Assembly: GCA_963715575.1 (NCBI GenBank)
Contig: OY970250.1
Coordinates: 1-64,000 of the forward strand
Direction: 5' to 3'
DNA from: AC-32 sp963715575
Lineage (GTDB): Bacteria; Actinomycetota; Thermoleophilia; Gaiellales; Gaiellaceae
Length of the DNA: 64,000 nucleotides
The first letter of the stretch is position 1. The number at the start of each line of letters is the position of its first letter. The position numbers were made by a program, and so were the translations under genes. The notes below the pieces were generated by a model. The model did not search any database and was not told the origin of the DNA. It was given only the letters and a program-made list of their open reading frames with translations. Of this stretch, positions 7,223 to 15,316 are shown in pieces.

Positions 7223-8437
7223 ATGGCGATGGACGTGCAGAAGTGGCCCAGGAAGAACGACCCGGACTCGATCCGCGCGCGGCAGGAGGCGCTCGGGCTC
7301 GACGGCGAGGTGACCGGCCTCGACCTCGAGCCATTCTCGCGCGCGCAGGAGATGCTGACCGGCGCGGCCGTGATCCCGGTCTCGGTGGTCGGCCCGCTGG
7401 AGCTCGAGCTCGGGGAGTACGAGCTGCGTGAGCCGAACGGCGAGCTCGTCGAGACCGGGCGGGCGCAGGACTCGGTCTTCGTGCCGCTGGCGCACACCGA
7501 GGGCGGGCTCTCGGCGTCGCTGCATCGCGGCGCGCGGGCGGTCGCCGAGTCGGGCGGCTTCCGCACCTACGTGCTCGCCGACCGGATCACGCGCGCCTCA
7601 TGCTTCGTCTGCGGCTCGGCCGCGGAGGCGATCGCGCTCGCGGGCTGGATCGAGGGCGAGCTCGAGGCGATGCGCACCTGGCTCGCCGAGCAGGACGACC
7701 CGTCGCTGTCGAAGCACGCGCGCCTGCGCGAGGTGAAGACGCACGTCGTCGGCCCGATGTGCCACGTGCTCTGGCGCTGGACGACCGGCGACGCCGTCGG
7801 CGCGAACATGATGACCCGCAACTCCTACGTCCTGAACATGGGCTACGTGATGGAGCGCGCGCCGGTGAAGCCCGAGCGCTCGATCCTCGAGGCGAACATG
7901 GGCGGCGACAAGAAACCGTCCTTCGAGTACTTCCAGCGCGGCCACGGCAAGACGGTGCTCGCCGAGGCGACGCTGACCGAGGACGCGGTGCGGCGGGTGC
8001 TGCGGACGAAGCTCGACGACCTCGCCGAGCTCGCCTGGGCCGGGACGCACGGGGCGATCGCCTCCGGGATGCAGTCGGTCGCGTTCACGCCCGCCACGGC
8101 GATCGCGGCAGTCTTCGCGGCGACCGGCCAGGACCTGGGCATGGTCGGGACGAGCTCGATGACCCACGGAGCCGCCCGCCGCGTCGAGGACGGCCTGCAG
8201 GTCTCGATCCGGCTGCCCGGGCTCGAGGTGGCGACGATCGGCGGCGGGACAACGCTGCCTTTCGCGCGCCGCTGGCTCGAGCTGCTCGACTGTGCAGGGG
8301 CCGGCAAGGTCTACCGCTTCGCCCAGATCGTGGCCGCAGCGACGCTCGCGCTCGAGATCTCCGCCTCCGCCGCGATGGCCACGGCCGGCTCGGCCGAGTT
8401 CTTCCGGGCTCATCATGAGCGGGGCGGCCTTCGCTGA
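7223..8437 (+). CDS. HMG-CoA reductase family protein
   Basis: A 404-residue protein with most HMG-CoA reductase hallmarks (HMG-CoA to mevalonate, using NADPH). Seen are PVSVVGPL near 52, the glutamate in TEGGLSAS (E93), TGDAVGANM (about 188-196), the catalytic lysine in GGDKKPS (K231), GQDLG for the catalytic aspartate and ATIGGGTTLP. The DKKP and DAxGxNM forms look more like class I than class II enzymes. The usual C-terminal histidine loop is not obvious. The second ATG, two codons in, may be the true start because it is spaced for leaderless transcription. No other mevalonate-pathway gene is in the window. Confidence 0.85.
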   Translation: MAMDVQKWPRKNDPDSIRARQEALGLDGEVTGLDLEPFSRAQEMLTGAAVIPVSVVGPLELELGEYELREPNGELVETGRAQDSVFVPLAHTEGGLSASLHRGARAVAESGGFRTYVLADRITRASCFVCGSAAEAIALAGWIEGELEAMRTWLAEQDDPSLSKHARLREVKTHVVGPMCHVLWRWTTGDAVGANMMTRNSYVLNMGYVMERAPVKPERSILEANMGGDKKPSFEYFQRGHGKTVLAEATLTEDAVRRVLRTKLDDLAELAWAGTHGAIASGMQSVAFTPATAIAAVFAATGQDLGMVGTSSMTHGAARRVEDGLQVSIRLPGLEVATIGGGTTLPFARRWLELLDCAGAGKVYRFAQIVAAATLALEISASAAMATAGSAEFFRAHHERGGLR

Positions 8438-8522
8438 TCCGAGGGATGCAGGTTTGACCGCTTACGGTCGATAAAGCCCTGCAACAAGCGACGTATCTGC
8501 GGCCAGTAACGAGGTGAGCGAA

Positions 8523-8792
8523 ATGCTTCGAATCTGGCTGATGGCAATGCTCGCGGCCGCCATGCTCGTGGTCGTCAATGACCACGACGTGCTCCACCGT
8601 GCCGGCCTGATCGGGTACTGCACCTCCTCCCCGCGCCCCGCCGGAACGACCGGCGCCTGGCGCGCCTGCGAGAAGGGCGTGCTGGACGGGCGCCCCGACC
8701 TCTCGCGGAACTCGTGCGAGCGCCGGGGCCAGAACGGCTCGGTCGAGTACTGGAGCTGCCCGGCGAAAGTCGAGGCAGGCCCGGTCGGCTAG
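8523..8792 (+). CDS. Small exported four-cysteine protein
   Basis: An 89-residue protein. MLRIWLMAMLAAAMLVVV is a membrane segment or uncleaved signal, and the rest is predicted to be extracytoplasmic, with Cys33, Cys49, Cys65 and Cys79 available for two disulfides. The ATG has a GAGGTGAG Shine-Dalgarno 5 nt upstream, which I preferred to the GTG three codons earlier. No family recognised. Its TAG stop forms part of a -10-like hexamer for the next gene. Confidence 0.6.
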   Translation: MLRIWLMAMLAAAMLVVVNDHDVLHRAGLIGYCTSSPRPAGTTGAWRACEKGVLDGRPDLSRNSCERRGQNGSVEYWSCPAKVEAGPVG

Positions 8793-8795
8793 CGT
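8790..8795 (+). promoter_or_regulatory. Possible leaderless -10 for the acetyltransferase
   Basis: TAGCGT lies 7 nt before the GTG start. Its first three bases are also the stop codon of the upstream gene, so coincidence is possible. Confidence 0.3.
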
Positions 8796-8802
8796 CTCGC
8801 GC

Positions 8803-9560
8803 GTGCTGCGAGAAGTCGCCGAATACCCCAACTGCTTCGGCCCGCTCGGACCGGGCGCCGAGCGGATCGAGACGCCGCGCTACACGCTCTGCCTCGGGCC
8901 GGGGTCGACCTGGAACACGGTCCAGCGGCAGCGCTTCCCGCTGGAGGAGCTCGACGAGGTGCTCGAGGAGGTCCGCGCCCACCTGCGCGAGCGCGGGCGA
9001 ACGCAGACGCAGTGGGAGGTCGGCTCATCGGCGCCCACCGGCCTCGTCGAGGCGCTGTTGGCCCGCGGCGTGCGGCCGGACAAGGACCCTTACGCAGTCG
9101 CGCTCGTGCTGGTCAACGAACCCCCGCCGCCGCGCGCAGGCCTGGTCGCGCGGCAGATCGAGACCTACGAGGAGTACCTCGATGCGAATGCCGTCCAGTG
9201 GGAAGCCTTCGGCGCGTCGCCGCGGGAGATCGAAGAGGCGAAGACGCTCCTCCCCAAGATGTTCCGCGAGGGCGTGAACCTGCGGCACGCGGTCTGGCTC
9301 GACGGCGAGGTCGTCTGCACCGGTACGTCGGCGCCGACCGAGCACGGCCTGCTGCTCTACGGCGGTGCGACGGCAGAGCGAGCGCGTGGACAGGGCGCCT
9401 ATCGAGCGCTGATCGGGCCCGCTGGGACGACGCGGTCGCGCTCGGCACGCCGGCCCTGATCACCCAGGGCGGCTCGATGTCGCGCCCGATCCTGGAGCGG
9501 CTCGGCTTCGTACGCTTCGGCGAGGTGCACATGCTGCTGGACGTCTTCGCGGACGTTTGA
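8803..9560 (+). pseudogene. GNAT-like acetyltransferase, frameshifted
   Basis: The frame from the GTG encodes an N-acetyltransferase-like protein, with the acetyl-CoA-binding stretch reading ATAERARGQGAYRALI. It then leaves the family pattern at about base 9414. The +1 frame continues it naturally as ARWDDAVALGTPALITQGG then SMSRPILERLGFVRFGEVH, the usual GNAT C-terminus. Restoring one C (GATCGGGCCC to GATCCGGGCCC) would give the unbroken protein of about 252 residues. Either the gene is newly inactivated or a base was lost in a homopolymer during sequencing. Without the repair, translation ends at base 9459 with an unrelated tail. The substrate is unknown. Confidence 0.75.
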
Positions 9561-9564
9561 TCGC

Positions 9565-9846
9565 TCAGGCGAACACCTCGACGCGATACGTGGACATCCC
9601 TTGGACCGCGTTGACCACGATTCGAAACGGGCCGGTGATGAGCGGCGTGACCATGCCGTATGCGTCCGCGGCCGGGCTCTCGTCCCAGGCCACGAGGCTC
9701 CCGTTCTGGTCGTAGATGTGCAGGTCGAAATCGACGCCTGGTTCGGACGGATGGACGCTGAACGAGTAGGTGCGGCCTCCCTCCAACATCACGTCGAGAT
9801 ACTGGGCTTGGCCGGTCCCGATCACTCCTGCTCCCACGACGGGCAT
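9565..9846 (-). CDS. Small beta-sandwich protein, pre-peptidase C-terminal-like
   Basis: A 93-residue protein that is essentially one domain resembling bacterial pre-peptidase C-terminal (PPC) modules. The markers are LEGGRTYSFSV, a DFDLHIYDQNGSLVAWDESP strand pair and a closing YRVEVFA strand. PPC modules normally accompany secreted peptidases; here the domain stands alone without a signal peptide, which is odd. The start is clear: AAGGAGG lies 8 nt before the ATG. It runs convergently with the frameshifted acetyltransferase. It may be a stand-alone binding module or a remnant. Confidence 0.6.
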   Translation of the reverse strand: MPVVGAGVIGTGQAQYLDVMLEGGRTYSFSVHPSEPGVDFDLHIYDQNGSLVAWDESPAADAYGMVTPLITGPFRIVVNAVQGMSTYRVEVFA

Positions 9847-10089
9847 TCGCGATCCCTCCTTGACTTCGTCGGCTCGGACGACGGCCAGCCGTCCGCTAGC
9901 TCACGTCTTGGCCTTCGTGACGGAGTCGGAGGAGGCCGCAGAACCCCGGCGGCTTCCGAAGCTCAGGTCGAGGCGCACCTCGACCATCTCACCCATCCCA
10001 TCGAGAGTCAACGGTCTCGACCCAGCTCAACGGCTTGTGGAGCGGATCACGCGGACCCGTTGGCTCTAGGATCCGCGAAGGTGGTGGCC

Positions 10090-11043
10090 ATGCAACGGAT
10101 GCAAGCCGCCGGCATCGAGGCATTCGGCGCCGAGGTACGCATGCTCGAGCTCGCCGCACCGGCGTCTCCCGCGTCGGATGAGGTCGTGCTCTCCGTGCGG
10201 GCGGCAGGAGTCGGCAACTGGGACGAGTTCGTCCGTATCGGCGACTGGGACGTCGGCCGCCGACCACCACTGGCGCTCGGCGTCGAGGCTGCGGGAATCG
10301 TCGCCGCGGTCGGCGAGGACGTGGCGAGCCTCGCCCCGGGCGACGAGGTGCTCACTCACCCACTGCCGCTGCGACACCAGGGCGCGTGGGCCGAGTGGCT
10401 CGTCGCTCCGGCCGCAGTCGTTGCAAAGAAGCCGGCCGCCGTTCCGTGGGAAGTAGCGGCCGCCTTCCCAGTGCCCGCGCTCACCGCCGACCAGGCGTTC
10501 ACCGAAGCCGCATCTGCCTCGGCGGGCGAGTGGGTTCTCGTACATGGCGCCGGCGGCGTCACCGGCGGCCTCGTCGTGCAACTCGCGGTCGCGCGAGGAG
10601 CCACCGTCGTCGCGACGGCGGGCCCTTCGAGTGCTGCGCGTGTCCGCGGCTACGGCGCGCAGCTCGTACTCGACTACCACGATCATGACTGGCCGACCCG
10701 CGTGCGAGACGAATCTCCAGGCGGACGGGGAGTCGGGGCTGCGGTGAACGCAGCGCGCGCCGGGGCGGCCACCGCGCTCCAGACTGTCGCAGACAATGGC
10801 CGCCTCGCGACGATCACCGGCGATCCGCCACCGCCCGAACGGGGAATCACCGTCGCGGACGTCTACGTTCGAGCGGACGGCGCAAGGCTTGCGGAACTGG
10901 CCGCGGCACTTGCGGACGGGCAGCTCTCGCTCCACATTGCGGCGACACTTTCGCTAACAGATGCGGCCACCGCGCTCCGGAGCGCCGTCACCGGCCACGC
11001 GGGCGCGACGGTCCTCGCGCTCGAGCAAGACCCGGAGCCGTGA
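10090..11043 (+). CDS. Zinc-free medium-chain quinone oxidoreductase family protein
   Basis: A 317-residue MDR-superfamily enzyme of the NADPH:quinone oxidoreductase type. The N-terminal GroES-like fold carries GVEAAGIVAAVGEDVASLAP GDEV-type residues. The Rossmann domain follows, with VLVHGAGGVTGGLVVQLAVA and TVVATAGPSSAARVRGYGA. No structural or catalytic zinc cysteines are present. The ATG was chosen (GAAGG upstream); an in-frame GTG nine bases earlier is equally possible. The substrate is not identifiable. It stands alone between a PPC-like gene and tRNA-Cys. Confidence 0.85.
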   Translation: MQRMQAAGIEAFGAEVRMLELAAPASPASDEVVLSVRAAGVGNWDEFVRIGDWDVGRRPPLALGVEAAGIVAAVGEDVASLAPGDEVLTHPLPLRHQGAWAEWLVAPAAVVAKKPAAVPWEVAAAFPVPALTADQAFTEAASASAGEWVLVHGAGGVTGGLVVQLAVARGATVVATAGPSSAARVRGYGAQLVLDYHDHDWPTRVRDESPGGRGVGAAVNAARAGAATALQTVADNGRLATITGDPPPPERGITVADVYVRADGARLAELAAALADGQLSLHIAATLSLTDAATALRSAVTGHAGATVLALEQDPEP

Positions 11044-11122
11044 CACGGCCCCTGCCTGCTGCGTCGAAAAGGAAACCGTCCCCCACGGTCTGACACTGCA
11101 GCGAACGCGCGATTGGAAGAAG

Positions 11123-11193
11123 AGGCGCCGACCAGAATCGAACTGGTGTGCGAGGCTTTGCAGGCCTCTGCCTAACCACTCGGCCACGGCGCC
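11123..11193 (-). tRNA. tRNA-Cys (GCA)
   Basis: A 71-nt cloverleaf on the minus strand with acceptor arms GGCGCCG/CGGCGCC, discriminator U, T-loop GTTCGATTC and the anticodon GCA within CCTGCAAAG. The CCA end is not encoded. Confidence 0.95.
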
Positions 11194-11245
11194 GCGGCGG
11201 TCATCGTAGCGTTGCGATTCCCGGCTCCTCGGGTAGCTGGCGTGC

Positions 11246-11830
11246 ATGAAGGGTTTCGACGAGCTTCGCGCGGAAGCGGCGCACTGCACCGCCTGCGACC
11301 TCCACAAGACCGGTACGCAGACGGTCTTCGGGGAGGGCCCGGCCAGCGCCGAGGCGTTGTTCGTCGGCGAGCAGCCGGGCGACCAGGAGGACAAGGCCGG
11401 CCGCCCGTTCGTCGGGCCGGCGGGGAAGCTGTTCGAGCAAGGGCTCGCCGGCGCGGGGATCGACCGCGACAAGGTCTACGTGACCAACGTCGTCAAGCAC
11501 TTCAAGTGGGTCGGACGCGGCAAGCGGCGGATCCACCAGAAGCCGAACTGGTCGGAGATCGCCGCCTGCCGGCCCTGGCTGGACGGGGAGCTCGCAGCGG
11601 TCGTGCCGCGGGTGCTCGTCTGCCTCGGCGCGACCGCGGCGCAGGCGCTCCTCGGGCGGCAGTTCCGCGTCACGCGCGAGCGGCGCGGCAAGCGCGTCGA
11701 GTCGGACCTCGCCGAGCATGTGCTCGCCACCGTCCATCCGAGCGCGATCCTGCGCGGCGACCCTGAGAGCCGCGAGCAGGAGTACGCAGCCTTCGTGCGC
11801 GACCTGAAGGCCGTGGCGAAGCTGCTCTAG
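11246..11830 (+). CDS. udgX: UdgX-type uracil-DNA glycosylase
   Basis: A 194-residue family-4-like uracil-DNA glycosylase. The four cluster cysteines (C14, C17, C108, C126) should bind a 4Fe-4S cluster. Motif A reads GEQPGDQED (41-49), and the UdgX-specific insertion KRRIH is at residues 93-97 in RGKRRIHQKP. In characterised mycobacterial UdgX this histidine becomes covalently linked to DNA after uracil excision, so H97 is the predicted equivalent. HPS at 164-166 is the second catalytic motif. It converges with a small membrane gene, overlapping it by 4 bp. Confidence 0.92.
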   Translation: MKGFDELRAEAAHCTACDLHKTGTQTVFGEGPASAEALFVGEQPGDQEDKAGRPFVGPAGKLFEQGLAGAGIDRDKVYVTNVVKHFKWVGRGKRRIHQKPNWSEIAACRPWLDGELAAVVPRVLVCLGATAAQALLGRQFRVTRERRGKRVESDLAEHVLATVHPSAILRGDPESREQEYAAFVRDLKAVAKLL

Positions 11831-12039
11831 AGGTCCCAGTCGGGGTCGTCCGCGGCCGGCTCGTCGCGATGACGGCGGCGGTAGAACCAGAAGCCGGCGG
11901 CCACGAGCGGAACGACGACCAGGAAGCGGGGGTCGGACCAGGCTGTGGAGAGCCAGAGCGCGGCCGCTGTCGCGGCCACGCTCCACCGAATCGCCCGCTG
12001 CTCGCGGGCGCTCAGGCTCGTGTACAGGTCGTGGATCAT
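11827..12039 (-). CDS. Small two-helix membrane protein
   Basis: A 70-residue protein beginning MIHDLYTSLSAREQRAIRWS, with two hydrophobic helices (about 18-34 and 38-53) and an acidic tail DEPAADDPDWDL. Its ATG overlaps the stop of the Flp pilin gene (ATGA), so it should be translated with the pilin. No family recognised; a role in pilin export or assembly is only a guess from the coupling. Confidence 0.6.
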   Translation of the reverse strand: MIHDLYTSLSAREQRAIRWSVAATAAALWLSTAWSDPRFLVVVPLVAAGFWFYRRRHRDEPAADDPDWDL

Positions 12040-12236
12040 CCCGGCAGGATTCCGGTGACCTGGTCGATCGCGTTACCGATGCCGCCGGACAACAGTGCGA
12101 TCGCTGCGACGATGAAAGGCGTGATGACTGCCAGCACGACGCCGTACTCGGCCATCGTCTGACCCTGCTCGCGCCGGAGGAGACCGTCCACCGTCGAAGC
12201 GGCAAACGCCTGCGTGAAGGCGAAAGGCTTCGGCAC
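12036..12236 (-). CDS. Flp/Fap-type pilin
   Basis: A 66-residue type IVb pilin precursor. The processing motif GQTMAEYGVVLAVI shows the conserved G, E and Y positions of Flp prepilins; the prepilin peptidase would cut after the glycine near residue 25. A hydrophobic helix of about 22 residues follows, then the short tail GNAIDQVTGILPG. The GTG start has a GGGAGGTG Shine-Dalgarno 6 nt upstream. No Tad assembly genes (ATPase, TadB/C, peptidase) are in the window, so it relies on a locus elsewhere. About 240 bp of gene-free DNA lies upstream. Confidence 0.88.
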   Translation of the reverse strand: MPKPFAFTQAFAASTVDGLLRREQGQTMAEYGVVLAVITPFIVAAIALLSGGIGNAIDQVTGILPG

Positions 12237-12475
12237 GAGTTCACCTCCCTTCGCGTGGGTCGGGGAGGGTCGGTCTGCTTCTCTGGTTTGGGTGATGCTC
12301 GGCTCCACGCCGCGACTCCTCCGAAATGGCGCTAACTCAGCGGGGCCGCACCGCCCTTCTGTGTTCCGACAAGTAATCGGTCGTCGCGGCCGGGGTACCC
12401 CATCCCTCGCGGGAGCGATTCGCCGTTTGTGCCCACGGGCACGATTTGGCTTGGACGGACCCGCGAAGCAGATAT
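12237..12475. other. Gene-free region upstream of the pilin gene
   Basis: No ORF of note. Read on the minus strand, the first half contains three short self-complementary blocks (GTGCCCGTGGGCAC, TCCCGCGAGGGA, GGGGTACCCC) within about 65 nt, so a structured 5' leader of the pilin mRNA is plausible. I could not match it to a known riboswitch. Confidence 0.3.
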
Positions 12476-13720
12476 TCATTCGTGTCCGCCAGCGACCCTG
12501 AGCAGGTGCGTCGAGCTGATGTACTGCGCGATCTCGTTCCCGAGCACGATGCCGTCGTCGCACGAGAACCGGAAGTGGAAGCCGGCGAAGATGCGGGCGT
12601 CAGCGATCTGCGCGACTGCCGCGGGGAAGCTCGAGAACGAGCGCTCGACGCCTGGGAGGCCGCTCGACGTGATGGTGAACGCGGCATCCTCGCCGTAGAA
12701 GGACGCGAGCACCGCGGCCGCAGCGGCGCTGATGCCGGAGTGGGCCGACGGGTACTCCTGGAACTGCGGCGTCGATAGGAGCGGCGACCACGAGGGATCG
12801 GGGCTCGTCCCGGGATTGCCGTCCTGGTCGGCCCGGGCGATCGCGGTCACCGGCCGCCAGCTGTCGAATTCGTTCTTGGCATTCCAGACCGCGATCGTCG
12901 CGTCCGCGAGGGCGATGTTCGTGAGCGCGAGCACGCGGGCCTCGCGGACGAGCGACCAGGATCGCTGCTCGGCGAGGTCGTCAGCAACGCGGTCCCACAT
13001 CGCGGCGGGCGTATCGACCTGCCAGAACTTCGCCGTTTCGCTCTCGGTCGCGGTGCGCAGGGAGCTGTTCACGCTCCCCAGCGCCTCAACCTCGTTGAGA
13101 TCGCCCGCGTAGCGTGCGCTCGTCAGCGGCGGCGGCCCGGGCAGCGGGAACTGGCCCGGCGAGGCGAGCGCGAATGGCGTCATCTGCGCGAACTGGCGAA
13201 AGAGCGGCGGCCCGAACCCGGGCGGCGTCGGCTGCCACCTTCCCGGCAGCGTGCTTGCCAGGTAAGGAGGCAGGACGGCGGTGAAACCGTCGTTCGCCCG
13301 CCAGGCGAGAATCTCGTCCGCAACGTGCGTTCCCCAGGCGAGGCCACGCTGCACGAACGGCGACGACCCGAGCTCCTCCTGGGAGTCTGCGTAGCGAGCG
13401 TCCAGCATTGTCTTCTGGTTCGGGAACAGTGCGACCAGCGACTCATGCGCCGCAGCGACCGCGGCGGCCGCTCGAGACGCTCCATGCGGAGCGGCGGGTG
13501 CGACGTGCACCGGCGTGAACCGCCGCGCGACGCCGTTGACGGCATCGAAGACGGAGCTTGCGACGATCGCCGCGCTCCGATGTGCGACGGGTGGCGGCGT
13601 TTGCGTCGCCTCGAGCGCATCCACGAACGTGCGGTTCCAGCTGGTGATCACGTCCGCGCTGGCGAGGGCAGGTGAGGCGAGCGCCGCGACTGCGGTTACG
13701 GCTGCGATCAGCAATCTCAT
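12476..13720 (-). CDS. Secreted vanadium-haloperoxidase/PAP2 family protein
   Basis: A 414-residue exported protein (signal peptide about 1-22 ending in SPALASA). It holds the three motifs of vanadium haloperoxidases: K-x6-RP as KNEFDSWRP, a PSGH-like EYPSAHSG, and RIFAGFHFRFSCDDG for R-x3-GxH. In the family these bind vanadate (or phosphate in PAP2 phosphatases). The Ala in PSAH replaces the usual Gly, so catalytic status is uncertain. AAGGA lies 7 nt before the ATG. It is transcribed divergently from the LuxR-type regulator, which could control it. Confidence 0.85.
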   Translation of the reverse strand: MRLLIAAVTAVAALASPALASADVITSWNRTFVDALEATQTPPPVAHRSAAIVASSVFDAVNGVARRFTPVHVAPAAPHGASRAAAAVAAAHESLVALFPNQKTMLDARYADSQEELGSSPFVQRGLAWGTHVADEILAWRANDGFTAVLPPYLASTLPGRWQPTPPGFGPPLFRQFAQMTPFALASPGQFPLPGPPPLTSARYAGDLNEVEALGSVNSSLRTATESETAKFWQVDTPAAMWDRVADDLAEQRSWSLVREARVLALTNIALADATIAVWNAKNEFDSWRPVTAIARADQDGNPGTSPDPSWSPLLSTPQFQEYPSAHSGISAAAAAVLASFYGEDAAFTITSSGLPGVERSFSSFPAAVAQIADARIFAGFHFRFSCDDGIVLGNEIAQYISSTHLLRVAGGHE

Positions 13721-13811
13721 CGTCGGTCCTTTCGCGTCGAAACCAGTTGAAAAAGGATCCGGCAAGCGGCGGCTCGATGCTATTCGCGTTTCCGCGTATC
13801 TTTGAGAGGCC

Positions 13812-14870
13812 GTGACGCAGCTCCGCGAGCGTGACTCCCGGGCGATGTTCGACTTCCTCGCCGAAGCCGTAGCTGTCGAGGGCCCAGAGCCGTTTCCGGC
13901 GCCGCTCGTCGAGTCGCTGCGCCAACTCATCGGCTGCGACCTGGCCGAGTTCGACGAGATGGACAGGGCAGAGCGCCGGTGCGGTTTGACGGCTGCAACC
14001 CTGAGCGAGCCGGAGCTCGTCGACGAGCTTCCGAGCTTCTGGGAGATCCGGCACGACCATCCGCTCTGCCGCTTGCACGATGAGGAGCCTGCCCTCCAGA
14101 CGCCCGTGAAGCTTTCTGACTTCTTCACGCCACGCCAGCTGCGCTCAACCAGGATCTATGCAGAGTGGTACGGGCCGACTGGCGTCAGCGACGAGCTCGA
14201 GGTCACGCTATCGCCCTCGAGGCACTTCACGAGAACCTTCGTCTTCCAGCGGAAGGTCGGCAGCTTTGGTGAGCGCGAGCGCGAGATCCTCAGTCTGTTG
14301 CGGCCGCACCTTGTTTCGCTCATCGCGCGCACCGTCGAGCGGCGGCAGCTGGACGCTGCCCTCACCGCTGCGGCCAGCTCGGCCACTGCGGTGATCGCGT
14401 TCAACCGGGACGGGCACATCGACCTGGCCTCCCCGGATGCCGTGCGGTTTGTCGGCACCTACCTCGGCCAGCCGCTCGGGGACGCGTTGCCGCGGGTCCT
14501 CTGGGACTGGGTCGAGCCAGAGCCGCGCGAGCCGCTCTGGCTCGAGTCCGAGCAAGGCCGGCTTCTTGTCGAGGTCGTGGAGCCTTCGACGCTGCTCCTC
14601 CGTGAGCATGGACTCGAGAGCGGCGTGGAGGCGCTCACCGCGCGCGAGCGGGAGGTCCTAGGGCACGTTGCTCAGGGCAGAAGGAACGCCGAGATCGCAG
14701 CAGCGCTCTGGGTGACCGAATCGACCGTGCGGAAGCACCTCGAGCATGTCTTCGAGAAACTCGGCGTCAGGAATCGCACGGAGGCCGCCGCACTGGTCAG
14801 GCGGCGGCTACCAAGAGCGGATGATGGGACTCGAACCCACGACCTTCTGCATGGCAAGCAGACGCTCTAG
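13812..14870 (+). CDS. LuxR-family transcriptional regulator
   Basis: A 352-residue regulator. The N-terminal 260 residues look like a GAF/PAS-like sensory region; the C-terminal LuxR HTH spans about 275-335 with LTAREREVLGHVAQGRRNAE, then VTESTVRKHLEHVFEKLGVR. The start is GTG, with TATCTT 9 nt upstream. The last 18 codons are read through the antisense strand of tRNA-Gly, ending in a tag (DDGTRTHDLLHGKQTL) known to arise when ORFs run into tRNA genes. It is divergent from the haloperoxidase homologue, its likeliest target; the signal is unknown. Confidence 0.88.
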   Translation: MTQLRERDSRAMFDFLAEAVAVEGPEPFPAPLVESLRQLIGCDLAEFDEMDRAERRCGLTAATLSEPELVDELPSFWEIRHDHPLCRLHDEEPALQTPVKLSDFFTPRQLRSTRIYAEWYGPTGVSDELEVTLSPSRHFTRTFVFQRKVGSFGEREREILSLLRPHLVSLIARTVERRQLDAALTAAASSATAVIAFNRDGHIDLASPDAVRFVGTYLGQPLGDALPRVLWDWVEPEPREPLWLESEQGRLLVEVVEPSTLLLREHGLESGVEALTAREREVLGHVAQGRRNAEIAAALWVTESTVRKHLEHVFEKLGVRNRTEAAALVRRRLPRADDGTRTHDLLHGKQTL

Positions 14871-14889
14871 CCAACTGAGCTACATCCGC
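14816..14889 (-). tRNA. tRNA-Gly (GCC)
   Basis: A 74-nt cloverleaf on the minus strand: acceptor GCGGATG/CATCCGC, discriminator U, D-arm TAGCTCAGTTGGCTAGAGC, anticodon loop TTGCCAT (GCC) and T-loop GTTCGAGTC. It overlaps the 3' end of the LuxR gene on the other strand. CCA is not encoded. Confidence 0.96.
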
Positions 14890-14914
14890 GGGACGCGAAA
14901 GTATAGCCGCGGGT

Positions 14915-15316
14915 CTAGGCAGCCGAATCGAGCGCGTCGTTGACGAGCCGGTCGGCGAGCTCGTTGTGCTCGCGGCGGACGGCGGTGTAGCTGACCCGCT
15001 TCAACTTGTCGGCCAGCGCGTGCGCATCGTCGACCAGTTCGCGCAGGGTCGCGTTCTTGACCTTGTACTCGCCGCGCATCTGCTTGACGAGCAGCTCCGA
15101 GTCCGAGACGACCTCGACCTCCTCGACGCCACGCTCGAGCGCCGACGCCAGGCCCGCGATCAGGCCGCTGTACTCGGCGACGTTGTTGGTGGCCGTGCCG
15201 ATCGCCTCGCCGCGCGCGTCGAGCACGGTGCCGTCCTCGGCCTCGAGCACGTAGCCGTACGCCGCGGGCCCAGGGTTCCCGCGCGAGCCGCCGTCGGTCG
15301 AGAGCCGCGCCTTCAC
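14915..15316 (-). CDS. RNase HI-like protein
   Basis: A 133-residue RNase H fold enzyme that cuts the RNA of RNA-DNA hybrids. The catalytic acids are visible: D8 in STDGGSRGNPGP, E48 in NVAEY, D72 in SDSELLVKQM and an aspartate in NELADRLVNDALD. The short form without a basic handle resembles the archaeal/actinobacterial type that is often fused to phosphatase domains; here it stands alone. The GTG start overlaps the stop of the upstream gene (GTGA), so the pair is coupled. Confidence 0.9.
   Translation of the reverse strand: MKARLSTDGGSRGNPGPAAYGYVLEAEDGTVLDARGEAIGTATNNVAEYSGLIAGLASALERGVEEVEVVSDSELLVKQMRGEYKVKNATLRELVDDAHALADKLKRVSYTAVRREHNELADRLVNDALDSAA

Noticed and set aside
12237..12475. 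c-di-GMP (GEMM) riboswitch before the pilin gene
   Set aside because: The region has hairpin-like blocks, but the conserved GACGCAAAGCC-type core and tetraloop receptor of class I were not found.
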